NCBI GenBank assembly: GCA_002751075.1
Contig: NAOQ01000163.1
Span: 8,380-25,424 of the forward strand
DNA length: 17,045 nucleotides
Direction: 5' to 3'
DNA from: Ichthyophonus hoferi
Lineage: Eukaryota; Opisthokonta; Ichthyosporea; Ichthyophonida; Ichthyophonidae
The notes under the pieces are model-generated. The model was not told the origin of the DNA. It worked only from the letters and a program-made list of their open reading frames with translations, and searched no databases. Position 1 is the stretch's first letter. Each line of letters begins with the position of its first letter. Position numbers and translations under genes: made by a program. Shown here piece after piece: positions 8,742 through 16,976 of this stretch.

Positions 8742-10132
8742 AAAATGAAAGAAAGAAAGAAAGAAAGAGAATGAAAAAAGGAAAAAAAAGAAAGAAATAA
8801 CACAGTCAGTAATAGAAAATAATACGTGTCTCGCAAACCTCATTTATATGTAGGTCTGCATTGGTCAGATGGAGGGAATCATCCTTATTTCCCCAGACAG
8901 GTGATGTGATTGGTTCAATATCATCATCGTCAAAGTTGAATTGAAATCTGTCATACAATTTGCAGGGGGGACAGGAGAGAGAAGATAGATAAGAGAGTAT
9001 AGTATAATAGAATATAAGTAATACCCTTGAAATTTTAGTTATTTGGGCTCATTCTGAACATATGCATCTATATAACTTAGAAAGAGTATATATATATATA
9101 GTATATATGGTGTATATTATTGTGACTGTTTACTAACTTTTAAGAAAAGGGAGTAACATATATATATACATGTTGTTGTGTATAATAGTTAATAGTATAA
9201 GAAAATATTGGTATATTTTACGGGGAGATAGAGATAAAAAAACGCCCCAAACCACACGGAAATAATAATGTATCATATAACAAATGTAATTACGTACTAT
9301 AAAACAAATATAGTCATGTATTATACAAAAAAATACAATAATGTCTTATATAACAAATAATAACAATGAAATATATAGCAAATACAATATCTCTTCATAT
9401 ATATATATAGTATGTGTGTGTATTTAAGAAGCACAGAAAAAGAGAGGCATATTAATGGGCCGATGTGATACAATAATACATATGCCCTGATATTTACATA
9501 GCAAAATGTTTTACGCATATATATATCACCATACCCATTTTTATCTATACACATTTTAATTTTCCTATAATTTAGATCAAACATCAATCATAATTCCACA
9601 TATTTCTTACATATAAATATAAATATATATACAAACTAGTCCCTATACAACATATAACATACAAGTCATGGAAAACCCACCCATCCTTATCATTGTAACG
9701 TTCCCCCTCTTCTCTCTCCACTGTCTTTGTTACCGATAAGCCATAATTCCCATTATTTACAGTATCATGTTTCGCTTGAGCCCCACGACTCTCCTCCCTA
9801 ACCTCTATTACACTGGAACTATCAGAACCCGACTCACATCTATTCTCCTTATCCTTTTCTAATTCAGTATTAATACAATTAAAATCAACGACATCATCAA
9901 TATCTTCACTAGGAAACATGTCCTCATCGTCTGAAGCCCAGTTAAATTTCGATGGTTTCACCAGCGGAATACTTGCAGGTAGCACCGCTTCACATTCTTT
10001 TTCTTTAATCGTTATACTTTCTTTGTTATAATTTTTCTTTCCTGAATCTACAGTATGTCTATAGTGTATGTTCAATTCAGGAGCCCAGTTGACAGCAACT
10101 GGGTGACGTGGAAGAGGTGGCAATTCGGACAT
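3094..10132 (-). CDS. MKNK: MAP kinase-interacting Ser/Thr kinase (MNK family), complete 10-exon gene
   Basis: Spliced product of 742 residues from ten exons, all with GT-AG introns and matching phases. MNKs are activated by ERK/p38 and phosphorylate eIF4E while docked on eIF4G. Kinase domain about residues 201-480: Gly loop GQGTFGTV (208-215), VAIK-type lysine K231, helix-C E247, catalytic D323 in HRDLKPENILC, DFG 344-346, activation loop TTPALQTP (355-362) and APE 370-372. MNK is identified by the Cys insert CGKDCGW...CEEC (C411, C415, C423, C426), by the paired TP sites, by GIAHRDLKPENILC, and by the HPWLxGxAP...LPxP end of the domain. Vertebrate MNKs have DFD; this one has DFG. The acidic N-terminal arm (about 200 residues) and 262-residue C-terminal arm are longer than in human MNKs. 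The start has A at -3 and an in-frame TAA three codons upstream. Confidence 0.92.
4021..4046. repeat. (TA)13 microsatellite
   Basis: Thirteen uninterrupted TA dinucleotides inside MKNK intron 9. Confidence 0.95.
4118..4446. repeat. TATACTATACAC minisatellite with 26-base perfect units
   Basis: A long array of TATACTATA/CACTATA words. Its core is three perfect head-to-tail copies of a 26-base unit beginning at 4291, 4317 and 4343, followed by a 14-base shortened unit at 4369. Edges decay into degenerate CACTATA and ACTAC repeats. Identical copies in the centre indicate recent expansion. Confidence 0.9.
4472..4569 (-). CDS. MKNK: MKNK exon 9: C-lobe helices
   Basis: Residues 436-467 plus two bases: EGEVRFPQSEWANISDDAVD, then LLKCMLCKDVDL. 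It aligns with [26 protein letters not shown] of human MNK1. Donor GTATGT; the arginine codon of subdomain XI is split with exon 10. Confidence 0.93.
4726..4848 (-). CDS. MKNK: MKNK exon 8: MNK-specific four-cysteine insert
   Basis: 41 residues, 395-435, starting VIMYMLLVGYPPFMADCGKD. The pattern C-x3-C-G-W-x6-C-x2-C (C411, C415, C423, C426) is the zinc-binding-type insert that sets MNKs apart from other CaMK-group kinases, and all four cysteines are present. Ends LLWNIK. Introns on both sides are short. Confidence 0.96.
4849..5172 (-). repeat. MKNK intron 7 with degenerate CATACCTA-type minisatellite
   Basis: Most of the donor-proximal half (about 4985-5160) consists of irregular units built from ACATACCTAC, ATACTATCATGC and CATATA. 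No coding content. Confidence 0.65.
5173..5238 (-). CDS. MKNK: MKNK exon 7: helix F approach
   Basis: 22 residues, 373-394: VVDVEFGDCLSYTKKCDIWA then LG. It follows APE directly and aligns with VVEVFTDQATFYDKRCDLWSLG of human MNK, including the CD(I/L)W of subdomain IX. Donor is a consensus GTAAGT; the flanking introns are 116 and 324 bases. Confidence 0.93.
5355..5505 (-). CDS. MKNK: MKNK exon 6: catalytic loop, DFG, activation loop, APE
   Basis: Completes Arg322 and encodes residues 323-372. It carries DLKPENILC (catalytic D323, N328), the acidic insert VEEDTPYPC, KVADFGLSNV with the metal-binding D344, and TTPALQTPVGTAQFMAPE. The TP threonines (T356 and T361 by alignment) correspond to the human MNK1 sites phosphorylated by ERK/p38. 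Human MNKs read CDFDLGSG at the DFG position; here it is a plain ADFGLSN. Join to exon 7 is phase 0. Confidence 0.96.
5506..5949 (-). other. MKNK intron 5
   Basis: 444 bases. A purine-rich stretch at about 5514-5570 is the polypyrimidine tract before the exon 6 acceptor. Otherwise AT-rich with no recognised element. Confidence 0.7.
5950..6099 (-). CDS. MKNK: MKNK exon 5: hinge, helices D and E, start of catalytic loop
   Basis: Completes Arg272 and encodes residues 273-321 plus two bases. It includes WVIITEEIHGGELFDHLERY, then GSFTEEEASLVIRDVARALA and SRGIAH. The last segment matches the MNK signature [26 protein letters not shown] closely. The exon stops inside the HRD triplet, with donor GTAGGG. 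Confidence 0.95.
6357..6571. promoter_or_regulatory. candidate intronic cluster of bZIP (CRE-like) sites
   Basis: Five TGAC-type sites in 215 bases: TGACGTAA (6357-6364), TGACGC (6448-6453), TGACATCA (6529-6536), TGACGTTG (6540-6547) and ACGTCA (6566-6571, TGACGT on the minus strand). CG-containing words are rare in this AT-rich intron, so the grouping stands out. A role as an enhancer of MKNK is only inferred. Confidence 0.3.
6988..7077. repeat. three 30-base degenerate tandem units
   Basis: Units at 6988-7017, 7018-7047 and 7048-7077. Each has an AATA..GAA core followed by an ATA-rich segment, and the first two end in GGTA. Divergence between units is clear, so this is an old local duplication. 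Confidence 0.6.
7505..7625 (-). CDS. MKNK: MKNK exon 4: helix C to beta-5
   Basis: Completes Ile232 and encodes residues 233-271 plus two bases, from VERKFKLTDKDIYREIIVLN through GCPQILTYDECFKEPT. E247 in YREI is the helix-C glutamate that pairs with K231. The text aligns well with the MNK pattern [25 protein letters not shown]. The donor GTTTGT is weak. Confidence 0.9.
7626..8195 (-). other. MKNK intron 3
   Basis: 570 AT-rich bases. A GA-rich stretch at 8066-8159 (CU-rich in the transcript) starts about 36 bases after the donor. Near 7678-7689 lies the palindrome AATTGGCCAATT. A run of CATCATAC-like units is present at about 7945-8000. Confidence 0.7.
8066..8159. repeat. GA-rich simple repeat
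   Basis: (GA)n from 8067 to 8083, followed by GAAA/GATA-rich purine sequence and a second GAGAGAGA run at 8149-8159. It occupies the donor-proximal part of MKNK intron 3. Confidence 0.9.
8196..8310 (-). CDS. MKNK: MKNK exon 3: glycine-rich loop and VAIK lysine
   Basis: Residues 194-231 plus one base. It contains SKYELQGTIGQGTFGTVW, a canonical ATP-binding loop, and ends at TFAAK, whose lysine (K231) is the beta-3 ATP-anchoring residue. Vertebrate MNKs have GEGAYAKV here, so the loop is more conventional in this protein. The acceptor is TAG with a poor pyrimidine tract; the donor is GTAAGA. Confidence 0.92.
8311..8838 (-). other. MKNK intron 2
   Basis: 528 bases. It contains the long purine tract at 8636-8797 (a pyrimidine tract in the transcript) close to the donor, and six CCAAT/ATTGG pentamers within 8314-8502 near the acceptor. 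No coding content. Confidence 0.75.
8636..8797. repeat. GA-rich polypurine tract with (GA)n core
   Basis: Unbroken purine run at 8636-8745 (110 bases) including about 17 GA dinucleotides around 8702-8737, then GAAA repeats with only two pyrimidines up to 8797. In the MKNK transcript it reads as a CU tract starting about 40 bases after the exon 2 donor. Long frames on both strands here are low-complexity artefacts. Confidence 0.95.
8839..8947 (-). CDS. MKNK: MKNK exon 2: acidic linker
   Basis: Completes Leu157 and adds residues 158-193. It begins FQFNFDDDDIEPITSPVWG, another aromatic-plus-acidic segment with a TSP site, and ends LHINE. The donor is GTTTGC, weak by metazoan standards. Join to exon 3 is phase 0. 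Confidence 0.75.
8948..9662 (-). other. MKNK intron 1
   Basis: 715 bases of AT-rich intron with short TATATA runs near 9088-9104, 9157-9166 and 9397-9408. A pyrimidine-rich acceptor tract (minus strand) lies at about 8966-8998. No other feature seen. Confidence 0.7.
9663..10132 (-). CDS. MKNK: MKNK exon 1: acidic N-terminal arm
   Basis: Encodes residues 1-156 plus two bases of codon 157, starting MSELPPLPRHPVAVNWAPEL. The arm is hydrophilic and probably disordered, with two tryptophan motifs, VNWAP (14-18) and FNWAS followed by DDED (63-71), and acidic runs (SEDIDD). The donor is a strong GTATGT after phase 2, and the next exon joins in frame to give HDLFQFNF. An alternative donor (GTGGGT) slightly upstream cannot be excluded. 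Past the donor the open frame turns into low-complexity Tyr/Leu sequence, supporting the splice. Confidence 0.82.
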
Positions 10133-10390
10133 GATTACTTATTCTTCCATAAACATCATTTTAAAACATTTTGAAAGGGAAAGTTGGGTATAGTAAATCC
10201 ATACATTTATCTATCATCAACACTACACGTATTATCTTTCTATTATATTATATTATATAATATAAGAAAATACATAATAATATATAAACTATCACAATAA
10301 TCACATATCGGGTTGTGTTAAGTTTCTAACTACTCTTATTTTGGGCTCGCTCATAGATTAACTCCGCTATTGTCTCTTTTAGGGTTTATT

Positions 10391-10690
10391 AATGTATTAT
10401 CATTCGCTATTATAATATAATTACATTAATGGCTAATAGTATTTAAGATTGTTAAAATTAAACTTATAAATCACGTGATTGTAAATCAAAGAAAAATAAT
10501 TCCTGGGTTCGTAGTAATTTATAGAACAACTACGTCACCGTTTTTTAGAGCATATCAATGTATTTTTATTCGCTGTTATAGACTTATTACCTAGAGTGCC
10601 AATAGTAGTTAAGATTGATATAATTAAACTTATGAGTCGCTTAATTTAAGCCAATGAGAAAATACTTTCTGGACGCTTGGCAGCTCACAC
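10391..10690. repeat. diverged tandem duplication, period 166 bases
   Basis: Words recur at a constant offset of 166: AATGTATT (10391 and 10557), ATTCGCT (10402 and 10568), TTAAGATT (10443 and 10609), and ATTAAACTTAT (near 10457 and 10623). The copies have drifted strongly in between, so the duplication is old. It sits 250-550 bases upstream of the MKNK start codon. Confidence 0.6.
10469..10480. promoter_or_regulatory. CACGTG E-box palindrome
   Basis: AATCACGTGATT is a perfect 12-base palindrome with the E-box core bound by MITF/TFE and Myc-type bHLH proteins. It lies in the first copy of the tandem duplication; the second copy has lost it. Binding is inferred. Confidence 0.3.
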
Positions 10691-10840
10691 CAATAGGGAG
10701 TTGATTATTCATATAGAGCACAAACATAGGAAAACAACTCAAACGTAATGTTTATTTGTCAATATATTCATATCTTATAATAATAATATTTCCGAGTTTT
10801 TTATAGCAAGAGAAAATGTATTTATTAAAAAGTTTATATG

Positions 10841-10848
10841 GAATGTTC
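10841..10848. promoter_or_regulatory. heat-shock-element-like dimer
   Basis: GAAtgTTC, a two-unit HSF-type site, about 700 bases upstream of the MKNK start. A dimer alone is weak evidence. Confidence 0.2.
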
Positions 10849-11309
10849 ATATTAATAAACATTATCTACTGAACTGTCCTGGATATTTAAATAAGTATAA
10901 GCCAACATACTTGAGAATGAGTTGGAGCAATCGGGTGTCCGATACAAAGCGTGCTGTAAGGTAGATATATATACTATGCATTTATAATTTAATCTATAAC
11001 TGTATGGCATGACCATAACGTACTAAAAATGCGATTAATAATTGGTTCATTATAAACCATTAAATTATGTTTTTGATTTCCCTTTTTAAGTATCTGGAGG
11101 ATTTATATTGGGAGAAACTGAGCCACCAAGAATAATTGATTACATTGGGTTTAACTAGTCTACTGTACATAACAAACCCCAGGCTTCAGTAATACAAAGA
11201 TACGTAAGTAAGAATAACCAAGTAAAGTCAAGAAAGTATAATACTTCAGCTATATGTATACTCTACTTGTGCACAGTGACTTACTGTTGGGAATATTAAG
11301 TAGAGACAG

Positions 11310-11317
11310 GAATGTTC
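11310..11317. promoter_or_regulatory. heat-shock-element-like dimer in a 7-base inverted repeat
   Basis: GAAtgTTC lies inside ACAGGAA-TG-TTCCTGT, perfect 7-base arms around two bases (11307-11322). It fits a two-unit HSF site, but an inverted repeat of this kind could also bind another dimeric factor. Confidence 0.25.
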
Positions 11318-11810
11318 CTGTAACCTGAACTTATTTACGAGAGGAAATAACAAATTAAGGAATGTTTTATGGTCCCTTTGCATACCTAAAGTGCAGATAT
11401 GCTTAGACATTGTTTATTATTAAACAAGTCAGCAGAAGCTGAGGACTAACTAAGCCCATAAGCATAAGCTTGAAAGAATAAGAGTGCACAGTTAGTTGGG
11501 CAGCCAGTTGTTGGCTGATGACCAGGTGAGAATTTTGTTGAAGGGAAGGTGCCCGGTTTCCCCAATACAATTATAGTATCTATTTCAATAATGGAGCTTT
11601 CCTCAACCTTAGTACTATTACACAATAAGCCTATTTGTTTCTAGTTAGCCAACGTTAAATTTCCTCCAGAATTATTAACTTCATTTTTCTGTGTCCACTT
11701 CAGGCAAATAAATCACATTTATATTAATTATGATTACCATGAAGAGATGACCAAGGGCATACTTGATTTTTTAACTTGGGAATAAGTTTGCTTAGGGTAA
11801 GCTAAGCATT

Positions 11811-11823
11811 GAACGTTCTAGAA
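11811..11823. promoter_or_regulatory. perfect trimeric heat-shock element
   Basis: GAAcgTTCtaGAA: three alternating nGAAn units at exact 5-base spacing, the minimal high-affinity site for a trimer of heat shock factor. It lies between the divergent MKNK and LCMT1 genes, about 1.3 kb from the LCMT1 start codon and 1.7 kb from that of MKNK. Confidence 0.45.
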
Positions 11824-12756
11824 CTGAAAGTAGTTCTATTTCTAATATTAGTTGATTCATAATTAGTAATAAGTGTATTAATCTGGAATAGATAATGTAG
11901 ATAAAGTTATATCAACCATGTTCAGGGTGATAGCTGACTATTTCAAGCTGTAAATTTAGGTTCAAAACTGCGTAGCCTTTGTTCAGTATCACAGGTACAA
12001 CTCTAAAGTTGCGCAATACAATAGGATTTCTTAAAATGGTTATAAAAATACTTTTGGAAATATAATAAAATTGGTATGAGCATTTCAAATACATTAGTCT
12101 AATATATGATTGGATTATTTTAAATATTATGTTATTATACACTACCCTTATTGCTTCCTAATAGTTACGTTAATAAATAGTATATTCCGATTGTTGTATT
12201 TTTTATTCTATACTATAGAGGCTATTTGTATGGCACCAAAACATTTAATTTATTGATTCCAGCTAAACTGAAAACTAAAAGAAATATTAATACATAATAA
12301 AACATAGTTGTAGTAATATTTCACCCTCTGTATACTTTGTTCTAATCACCATCACCATCATAGTAAGTGTTACCATACTCCATACTTATAGAAAAAAATT
12401 ATCTATTTCTTTATCATATATAAAAGTTTTTTTTTCTCTCTTTTTTTTTCTTCTCTACTTGTTATTAAGATGATCCGATTTTTTCGACTTCAGACTTTCC
12501 CCTAGCTGTTACTATCCTCTCGGTGAAAGGACATTCACGAAAATCACATTGAAAAACGCATGTATGGTTTAGACCGTGTTAAGAGCCTGGGATGATCGAT
12601 AGAAACATAACTTTATTCTTGCTTTTACAAGAGTTTTGTTTGTAGAAAGGGCAATATTTCATCAAAAGAATAAACAGAGGAACACTTTCGGGTATAATGT
12701 CCAAAGATGATACACTACACAAAAATATACTGGTCATCATCGCCTGTATGTATGTG

Positions 12757-12803
12757 TGTAGGTAGGTAGGTAGGTAGATAGGTAAATAGGTAGATAGGTA
12801 TTT
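12757..12803. repeat. GGTA/GATA tetranucleotide repeat
   Basis: TAGG units with a few substitutions, about 47 bases. It creates a spurious minus-strand frame of Tyr-Leu-Pro-Thr repeats. Confidence 0.9.
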
Positions 12804-13136
12804 ACACAAGAGGGAGGCTTCTTTTCTCATCTCTTCTGTTCCCTTATTATTTTTCACATTTATTTATCCTGGTGCTATTCTTGTTCTGTATTTTCATATT
12901 TTAAATTTTTTCTTAATGATTCATTTGTTGTTTCTTCTGAATATTTCATGTATGTGATGTATGTGTATGTGTATGAAGCTGTGTGTATAATACAATCCTA
13001 TGGAGGTGGCGTTGGCATTATATTTGGTGGCATTAGTAAAAAGAACCAAGTACACTTATCAATATATGTTTAATGGTGAGTAGCCATACTTATTCTAATG
13101 TTGGATTCATCAGAATAGGTATATGTACATACAGGA

Positions 13137-13207
13137 ATGTCTACCATGATGAAAAGCAATGACAGTAGTGTGAGAAACACAAATGATGATGCAACCAGTT
13201 GTAAACG
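13137..13207 (+). CDS. LCMT1: LCMT1 exon 1
   Basis: Residues 1-23 plus two bases: MSTMMKSNDSSVRNTNDDAT, then SCK. SVRNTNDDATSCKR parallels the human segment GVRGTCEDASLCKR, which supports this start exon despite its weak donor GTAGCG. Further ATGs at codons 4 and 5 are alternatives. A short 5' UTR intron from a GTGAGT at 13076 to the CAG at 13132-13134 is possible. Confidence 0.88.
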
Positions 13208-16200
13208 GTAGCGTGTGGGGGGGAAAAGGTGGGAATGATTGGGAAAGATGAGAATTATATGTTTTGATGTACGCATGTAGATGTGTATTTGGGTTAATTG
13301 GTTGTTCTTTTGTGTGTTGGTCTGCTTATATGTTAAAGAGTGATGGGGACAGAAATAAACGATGATAAAGGAAATGTGAGACAATAGGGGAGAGAAAGAG
13401 GGAAAGGAAAAAGAGTGACATGAGTGGGGGTTAAGGATTAAAAATATTTGTACAAGGCGACACTAATCATATACTATATTTAAATGAAAATTATTTAAAA
13501 TTATGTATATATTATATTATATCTCTTCCTCTCTATTCAAATTAATTGAATGTCAGGGACAATATTTATAGCAAGAGCTTACTGTTATCTATATACTTGT
13601 TAACCATGCTTCTGTACTAATTATGAACATATCCTCTCCTCTTGTATCTCTTTGTCTAATTCTAACTTTTACCCTCCTCCTGTCCACTCCTTCTCGTCCA
13701 ATCACAGGTCAGCTGTAAAACTTGGTTATTATAATGATCCATTTATAAGCCATTTTATGACCGGTGGGGATAGGCCTGGGGACAAAAAGTCCCCGTTAAT
13801 CAATAGAGGTAAGTAATATGAATGGCTGATTGAATCTAGTTTTAAATTTTATACCTATAAGGTACAGTGGGATGGTTTAATAGTTAGCTATGTTTTTAGA
13901 TTTCACACACACATAGATATATATATATGATGCCACTCCCATATTTTTATGGTCTTTGTCTTGACTTTATCCTAGCATATTCTCATATGTGATTGGTTCC
14001 ATATCAGGGGATCTGTATGACTGCAATAATTATATGCATGTTTTGATAGTTTATTTTCCCTTAATTTTATTGGAGCTTATCAGTGTACTTTTTGACTATT
14101 GCAAACTATATATAGTGTTCCACATGGGATTATATGTAAAATGTAGCTAATATATATGCTCTACCACCACTGGTTAGTGAATTTACTGAGAACCAATGGT
14201 TTCCCACTCTCCTCTTCTATCCAATCATGGACAACGTAGAGATATGGACTGCTACTATCATTTTTTCTAATCCGTTTATTTTTATATTTATTTTTATATT
14301 TAATAGCAGGTAAGTTATAATTTTTCTGACATCATAGAATATTTCCGCCATTCATTTATTTATTATTCCTCGTTCTATTAGTTCCAGAGTATAATTAACA
14401 AGTAAGATCCTACTAATATGCTATGTTTTATAACAGGATATTACGCGAGGGTGTATGCTTTTCAGGTATTGATTAATAAATTTCTAGACCAATCACCTGC
14501 GGGGGTTAAAAGGTGTGTGTTGTGGATAGAAAAGGAGTCTGGTCTGTGTACTTTCATGTGCAGTTATGTGTTCTTATGTGATTACTTGTATGTATATATT
14601 TATGTATATATGTATATTTGTTTGTGTGTATGTATGCATCTACTACGTATGTATGTATGTATGATAGTATGTGTGCGCATATATATGCATATATCTATCT
14701 TTGTGCATACACATGAATACAGTTATACTTTTTTGGTTGTATGGTGTATGTTTTGAGGTGTATAACTGTAAATTTATGCTATTGGGGGTGCAGGACTATG
14801 CATTAAAAAGTAGTAATGGTGGCAATTGGATCAATAAAGAATTTTAAACTGGATGTGTGAGAAGTAATATACAGATAAGTTGTTAAGAAGGACTGGAAGG
14901 ATTTGATTGAGTAGATATCATGTATTATATGTGATAATCTTATAATATATGATGCTGATTGATTTATTTTCTTGTTATGCTAGATTATTTATTATTTTAA
15001 ATAAACTATTATCTTTTATTACCTCTCTCCTTTATATTAATTACTATCCCTAGCCAATACTAACCGACCTCTACCATATAGACAGATAGTTAGCCTGGGG
15101 GCAGGATTTGATTCTCTATATTGGCGACTAAAGGTATATATGTATACCTTGAAGTTCTCCAATAAACCCCCCTATATTTCATATTTTACATATTTTTCCC
15201 TGATTTAGTAATAGACTTCCTCATTTTTTCTCTGCTATGTCTATTTCTTTGTATCTGTCGCAATTTCTCTCACCCCATGATTACCTTACTACTCTATTAT
15301 TCTCTCTCCTTTATTATCTATCATACTAACATATACATATATACCTGCATATATCATCTTATTAATTATTTTTCCATCTTTCTATTCTCCTTTAATTTGA
15401 ATTTTTTTACTACATACTATCATGCATAGCTCTTTATTTCCTTAAATGGTTTTCTTAACTATTGTTATATCTATTTAGGATTAGAGCAGGAAGTTTAGTG
15501 TGATTACATTTTGATCTAATGCCCTTCTTTTAAAGGGTGGTTATGATTACAATTTTCTGGCTTTGAAAAGGAGAAAACGCCAATCAAATACTGATTTTCT
15601 TATTCATCTATGCTTAATTGGAGATCTGTAATTTTAGAGCAACCAATAATGAGCCTTTAAATTTTAAAATAATCTTATCTACCTATAATCGACAGAGTAG
15701 GGAGGAAGGTATATCAGATCTTACGTTTGTGGAGGTTGATTTTGAGCAGGTGACTATAAAGAAATGTGGACGTATAAGGTGAGCATTAGTGTTAATGGGT
15801 GGCTATATATTATTATATATTATGGATTATAGTGAGATGATAGTTGTTTTAAGGCTATTTGACAAGTACTTTAAAATTGATATATCGGAATGATTGATTA
15901 TACGTATGTATGTATGTGTTTATTAGAAAACGATAGATAAGAGTGCGTTAAGATGGAGTGGCAGGTGAGATAAAGATATACCCATCTTCCTTATATGGCT
16001 ATATAAATAATATTTAATTGGTTGAACGTAGACGCTCTAAGGAATTGACCAATTTGCTGGCGATAGGAAGTGATGAGCCAGTGAAAAATAGTAAGTTACT
16101 GATTGAAATAAGATAAGCATGTTTGCTAATTGGTTAAAATGGCATAATAGGACATGAGATGAGAATATGGTATGCATGATTGAGCAGAAATATAAAGATA

Positions 16201-16976
16201 AATAAAGCTGGGTTTAAAGGTATGTTATTGTTGGTCCTTTGACAATAAAATAATCCATGTGTGTAGTTGTAATGTAGTGTAGTATGGAAGATCTCTGTAT
16301 GTGAGAGATAATAAGTTATAAGGATACGGAGATGACTGCCCCAACAAACAGTAATAGTAATATATAGGGTAGCGGTTGGCTATGGATATATATAGTCTAT
16401 GCCTATTGTAATATTAATGTCACTTTAAATGACGTGATTTCTATCCACTAAGATCACCTCTCCTGCTATTAGATGGGCAGGAAATTCATGCTGTTGACTA
16501 CCATCTATTGGCTTTAGACCTAAGAGATGTTGATTTGTTGGCTAAGAAACTACACGACTATTTGGACTTTAGGTATAGGTATCTCTGTTTCTATCTCTAT
16601 TTCTATTTCTATTTTTATTTCTGTCTATGTCTATAAATCTATATATCTACACTATTATTTATACTACACTATTACATTGAGATACTAGTATAAAATTTAT
16701 ACCAATCTATTCTAATCATACCATTTCTCCTTTATAGTTTGCCGACTCTTTTCATTACAGAATGTGTCCTTATATACCTTCCACCCGAGAAATCAGGTAT
16801 ATCTTTGTACATATAACATAACATGTGTACTCTCAGACATTTGCTGCCTGGCAATACGTTCTAACTACCACTAATGTATTTGGAGTTGTTGCTATAGTTA
16901 CTGTTCTTATAGTTGCTTGTATGTTTTTACTGCTATTATTTTTGTTACTATTGCTATTTTTATCATTATTGTTACG

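Larger units (their letters stand above)
10133..13136. other. divergent intergenic region between MKNK and LCMT1
   Basis: About 3.0 kb between two start codons facing away from each other, so it should contain both promoters and any untranslated first exons. No coding exon can be supported. Seen: a diverged tandem duplication (about 10391-10690) containing a CACGTG palindrome, several CCAAT words near 10598-10695, GAAnnTTC sites at 10841, 11310 and 11811 (the last a perfect trimer), and a GGTA/GATA microsatellite (12757-12803). No TATA box can be singled out because the whole region is AT-rich. Confidence 0.6.

Noticed and set aside
8555-8843. Frames of about 80 codons on both strands rich in Lys/Arg/Glu or Ser/Leu/Phe
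   Set aside because: Translations of the GA-rich tract inside MKNK intron 2.
3094-10132. Alternative identity as an apicomplexan or plant calcium-dependent kinase, or as a DAPK/DRAK kinase
   Set aside because: No EF-hands; the Cys insert, TP activation loop and HPWLxGxAP ending are MNK-specific. The DAPK-like look of CPQILTYDE is confined to one short segment.
12579-12857. 92-codon minus-strand frame rich in Tyr-Leu-Pro-Thr
   Set aside because: The repeat part is a translated GGTA/GATA microsatellite; the rest resembles no family and shows no splice or start context.
14513-14756. Open frame continuing from LCMT1 exon 3
   Set aside because: The LCMT1 alignment jumps at the GTGTGT donor directly to exon 4 (QIVSLGAG); the extension is Tyr/Cys/Met-rich microsatellite translation.
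15926-15965. Possible extra LCMT1 exon between exons 5 and 6, with AG acceptor and GTGAG donor
   Set aside because: In the required phase it meets a stop with either acceptor, while direct joining of exon 5 to the exon at 16032 is in frame.
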